Shown: piece after piece, positions 39,254 to 41,916 of the stretch
How the letters are laid out: every line of letters starts with the position of its first letter
How positions within the stretch are numbered: position 1 is the stretch's first letter
The notes under the pieces: model-generated
Databases searched by the model: none
What the model was told of the DNA's origin: nothing
Seen by the model: the letters and a program-made list of their open reading frames with translations, nothing else
NCBI GenBank assembly: GCA_017450695.1
Contig: JAFSTA010000124.1
Location: 1-41,916 of the forward strand
Origin: Kiritimatiellia bacterium
GTDB taxonomy: Bacteria; Verrucomicrobiota; Kiritimatiellia; RFP12; UBA1067
DNA: 41,916 nucleotides
Direction: 5' to 3'
Made by a program: the position numbers and the translations under genes

Positions 39254-40999
39254 TCAGTGTTGTTGTCCCTTGATCACGATACGGCCGGAACCTTGCGGGT
39301 TCTCGTAGTTGATCGGATAGTTGGCAAGCGACCTCAACGGAGAGGTCGCCGTGGTGATAGATGGCATCCCGGTCGAATCGATCCGGAACGCTCTGGCGTA
39401 CTCGGACAGGACGAGGTAGTCCATCGCCAGACCGTTCTCGATCTTCTTTGTGCTGCGGAACATGGCGAAGCCGTCACCGCCGTCCACCAGCGTGAAGGCG
39501 TTACCCGCCACGCGGTAGATGGCGTTCAGGTCCAGCGGCGCAAACGTTCCGGTCTTGGCACTGTACACCTGAACATCCTTGACACGGTAGACGCCGTTCG
39601 ACGGTCCGGACATCCAGGAACCTGTGGCATCTACGCGAACGCTGGACTTGACCGTTGTGTCAACCGTGTACTTGAGTCCCGCAACATGGAGAAAGCCGCC
39701 GAACTCGCCGGAGCCGACCGCCTGTGCGCCGAATTCGAGCGCATCGAGAATCTGCCGTCCGTTCGCTTCCACGATGCCGATGTCGCCCGCAAACGGTTGG
39801 ACGGTACGAAGTGCCTTGAGCGTGACCGCGCCCTCCGGGATATCGGCGCGCACGTTGCCGCCGTTCATCATGGCGAAGTCACAGGCGCGTCCCTCCCGCA
39901 TATTGGCATACCACAAGACGGCATCCGCCGCGAAATCGCCGGCCGAGCAACTCTCCTTACGTGCCAGCCGTTCGTTCGTGCCGGGACGGTAGGAACAGAG
40001 GGCGACAGGCGCCGAGGCGATTTTCACGCCGAGCTGGCGTTCCACGGCGTTGGAGAGATTCTTCTCCAGACGCTCGACCGTCGCGTCTTTCTCGCCGCGC
40101 GTGTAGATCGTGCCGGCCATGACGCACTTGCCGTCTTCCAATGTCAGGCAGCCCAGCAGTCCGAGGTAGCTACCGCTCTGGGTGAGAATCACGTCCTTTC
40201 CGGCGGCGTTGCGAACACGCGAGCCTGTGTATTCCGAGTGGGAGTGGCCGTCAATGAGCGCCACGAAGTTGGTGGTGTGCGCGATTACGTCCGTGGACAT
40301 ATACCCTGCGCAATCGGGGGAGATGCCCAAATGCCCCAGTACGATCGTATAGTCCGCGTGAGCTGCCGCCTCGTTCACCGCGTTTTGCACGGCGGCGTAG
40401 AGTGCCTCGCCGCGTTCTCCCGCGATGAAGTCGTACTCACGCCATTTGCCCGTGGGGTCGAGGAAGGTAGTGGGCTTTGCGGAGACGAGCGCGGTGGGCG
40501 TGGTCACACCGACGAACGCAACGCGCGACGTACCGCTCGTCACCACCGTGTATGCGGAGAAAACGAGATGTCCCGCGTCATCAGGAGATTTTCGCTGGAT
40601 GAAGTTGCAACTGACCGTCCGGAACCGGGCGCTCCGCGCATTCTCAAACATGGCCGCAATGCCATAGTCGAATTCATGGTTGCCGAGCGTAGCCACCTTG
40701 TAACCGGTGGCGTTCATGATTTCGATCGCGCTACGCCCGGAATCGAATCCGCCCAAAGCCGTACCCTGTACGTAATCGCCCGCATCCACGAGGATCACGT
40801 TCTCACCCTCCGCCTCCAGTCGCGCCTTTTCGGCCGCAATTTCAGAGAATGCCACACGCCCGTCGTCGATATGTGTGTGGGTGTCATTGGTGTGAAGCAC
40901 CACCACGCGCGATTTCGCCGCAAATCCGGGTAGCACCACTGCAAAAGCCGCTACAATCGCCAACCAGAAAGCTGTCAACCGATTTGAGTCTTTTCTCAT
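39254..40999 (-). CDS. 5'-nucleotidase / UshA-family bifunctional phosphatase
   Basis: A 581-residue exported protein with signal peptide (RLTAFWLAIVAAFAVVLPGFAA). The metallophosphatase domain carries HTNDTHTH (36-43), LVDAGDYVQG, TLGNHEFDYG, LGHLGISPD and LIDGHSHSEY. The C-terminal substrate-recognition domain is present (FAMMNGGNVRADIPEG and VQPFAGDIGIVEANGRQ). It would dephosphorylate nucleotides or UDP-sugars in the periplasm, salvaging phosphate and nucleosides. ATG 40999 has AAGGA about 8 bases upstream; ATG 41008 lies too close to it. Full length for the family. Its stop is 154 bases from the GH109-like gene's start. Confidence 0.92.
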   Translation of the reverse strand: MRKDSNRLTAFWLAIVAAFAVVLPGFAAKSRVVVLHTNDTHTHIDDGRVAFSEIAAEKARLEAEGENVILVDAGDYVQGTALGGFDSGRSAIEIMNATGYKVATLGNHEFDYGIAAMFENARSARFRTVSCNFIQRKSPDDAGHLVFSAYTVVTSGTSRVAFVGVTTPTALVSAKPTTFLDPTGKWREYDFIAGERGEALYAAVQNAVNEAAAHADYTIVLGHLGISPDCAGYMSTDVIAHTTNFVALIDGHSHSEYTGSRVRNAAGKDVILTQSGSYLGLLGCLTLEDGKCVMAGTIYTRGEKDATVERLEKNLSNAVERQLGVKIASAPVALCSYRPGTNERLARKESCSAGDFAADAVLWYANMREGRACDFAMMNGGNVRADIPEGAVTLKALRTVQPFAGDIGIVEANGRQILDALEFGAQAVGSGEFGGFLHVAGLKYTVDTTVKSSVRVDATGSWMSGPSNGVYRVKDVQVYSAKTGTFAPLDLNAIYRVAGNAFTLVDGGDGFAMFRSTKKIENGLAMDYLVLSEYARAFRIDSTGMPSITTATSPLRSLANYPINYENPQGSGRIVIKGQQH

Positions 41000-41227
41000 G
41001 TTAATCATCCTTTCGCCATCATCATATCAAATTCCAACCGCCGAATCAATCTTCGAGCTGGGTGTCGCGTCCGAGCGGATCATACACATGTGGAACACGG
41101 ACATGAATGCCCGCGCAGAGAATTGGCGTGACTGTCAAAAAAACTTTGGAAAATTATTCTCGCGGAGCGAATAGGTTCTTAGTACAATCTGTTTGTTTTT
41201 TGGATTTCTTACATGAAAGGTTTTGTC
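41000..41227. other. Divergent intergenic region
   Basis: It separates the 5'-nucleotidase gene (minus) and the VIT-domain gene (plus). A TACAAT at 41183-41188 could be the -10 for the plus-strand gene; no good -35 was found. No other feature is visible. Confidence 0.3.
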
Positions 41228-41916
41228 ATGAATCATCATTCCGTTCCTTCGATCCTCTCCGCGTTGACACTTTCCGCGCTGGGAGCGACCGCGCAGGTCA
41301 TTACGCCGCCGGAAATCCCCTGGCGCCCGATTCCGTGGATCGATACGGTTCCCAAGGAAAGCAACGACAAGCCCTGCACCGTCGATTCACTCGATGTGAC
41401 GGCCAAGGTCAAGGGGCTTTTCTCCCGCGTTGACACCGTCATCACCCTGCGCAATCCGAACGGGCGCGTCATCTCCTGCCCGCTCCAGTTCCCGTTGCCG
41501 GACAACGGGACCGTCTGCGGGTACGCGCTGGAGATCAATGGGCAGCTGGTGGATGGTGTGGTCGTCCCGAAGGAGAAGGCGCGCGTCGCGTTTGAGACGG
41601 AACAGCGCAAGGGGGTCGATCCTGGACTCGTCGAGTCCGTCAAGGGCAATGTCTATCGGACCCGTGTCTATCCCGTTCCCGCCAACGGGACGCGCAAGGT
41701 CAAGGTCTCGTATGTCGCGCCGCTGCTCGTTTCCGGCGACGGCGCCGCACTCTCCCTCCCGATGCCGGACGTAACGCTGGCGAAACGTTCCGTCACCATC
41801 GAGGTCGCCGACAACGTGCAGACCGCGCCGATTCTCTCTGGACTTGGCGACCGCCGTTTCGAGCAGGCGGAGCGCGTCTGGCGCGTGTCGAGTACGGAGA
41901 CAAATCTCGCCGTCCG
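41228..41916 (+). CDS. Secreted VIT-domain protein (partial, runs off the end)
   Basis: The frame is open from ATG 41228 to the window end (229 complete codons, no stop). AAAGG (41216-41220) precedes it. MNHHSVPSILSALTLSALGATAQ is a signal peptide. Residues about 50-160 form a vault protein inter-alpha-trypsin (VIT) domain: VDTVITLRNPNGRVI, CPLQFPLPDNGTVCGYALEI, VVVPKEKARVAFETEQRKG, GNVYRTRVYPVPANGTRKVK. VIT domains usually precede a von Willebrand A domain; that part would lie outside the window. Such proteins act at the cell surface or periplasm, role uncertain. Confidence 0.85.
   Translation, partial: MNHHSVPSILSALTLSALGATAQVITPPEIPWRPIPWIDTVPKESNDKPCTVDSLDVTAKVKGLFSRVDTVITLRNPNGRVISCPLQFPLPDNGTVCGYALEINGQLVDGVVVPKEKARVAFETEQRKGVDPGLVESVKGNVYRTRVYPVPANGTRKVKVSYVAPLLVSGDGAALSLPMPDVTLAKRSVTIEVADNVQTAPILSGLGDRRFEQAERVWRVSSTETNLAV

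Noticed and set aside
39212-40933. 573-codon plus-strand open frame
   Set aside because: Antisense to the 5'-nucleotidase gene, which has all family motifs.
1-41916. tRNA or rRNA genes
   Set aside because: No cloverleaf with a T-loop GTTCGA-type block and CCA-adjacent stem, and no conserved rRNA segment, was found by eye; a tRNA search tool would be decisive.

Overview
The window looks like a bacterial chromosome fragment of moderately high GC with AT-rich spacers. The gene mix (Tat-exported GH109-like Gfo/Idh enzyme, an HzsA-related protein with two haem-type motifs, a six-hairpin glycosidase, a GH43, an alanyl-tRNA synthetase lacking its C-terminal domain, several AAA-ATPase/nuclease fusions) fits the PVC superphylum, most likely a Kiritimatiellota/Lentisphaerota-type polysaccharide degrader. 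That placement is inference from gene content; no rRNA or tRNA gene is visible.

Layout. 1-2930: tail of a gene with a good terminator, an ORF6N DNA-binding protein, a decayed small gene, then a coupled pair made of an ADP-ribosylglycohydrolase fused to DUF1653 and a Nudix ADP-ribose pyrophosphatase, and a tiny lipoprotein. 3000-13650: carbohydrate and accessory region with a clan-A-type glycosidase, a DUF4143 ATPase with a promoter/operator, a frameshifted six-hairpin glycosidase, a repeat array, a DUF234-type ATPase broken in an 8-G run, and a 1104-residue HzsA-related protein. 14095-22558: housekeeping block with recN-maa, ilvN-aroE plus a large secreted protein (all minus strand), then a secreted thioredoxin-fold protein and hisF (plus strand).

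22560-30239 is the most interesting part. A promoter and a strongly folded candidate non-coding RNA with its own terminator precede a tight plus-strand gene set: a 34-codon ORF, a DUF1848 protein with a radical-SAM-like cysteine motif, a stand-alone HIRAN protein, a 1533-residue fusion of a methyltransferase-like domain with a RecQ-type helicase, and a coiled-coil protein. Junctions are overlaps or gaps of at most 11 bases. It reads like a DNA repair, modification or genome-defence module; I do not recognise it as a named system. A frameshifted AAA-ATPase/PD-(D/E)XK gene follows.

30870-41916: an alaS-GH43-metallophosphoesterase cluster (minus), a spacer with tandem hairpins, an RHS-core remnant behind a near-consensus promoter, palindromic repeat arrays, a GH109-like oxidoreductase and a 5'-nucleotidase (minus), and the start of a VIT-domain protein (plus) running off the end.

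Spacers are rich in repeats: an inverted pair of ~115-bp repeats 34 kb apart, degenerate short repeats, hairpin arrays and microsatellites. Four genes carry small indels. They may be real decay or assembly errors; the long core genes are intact, which argues against a generally poor assembly.
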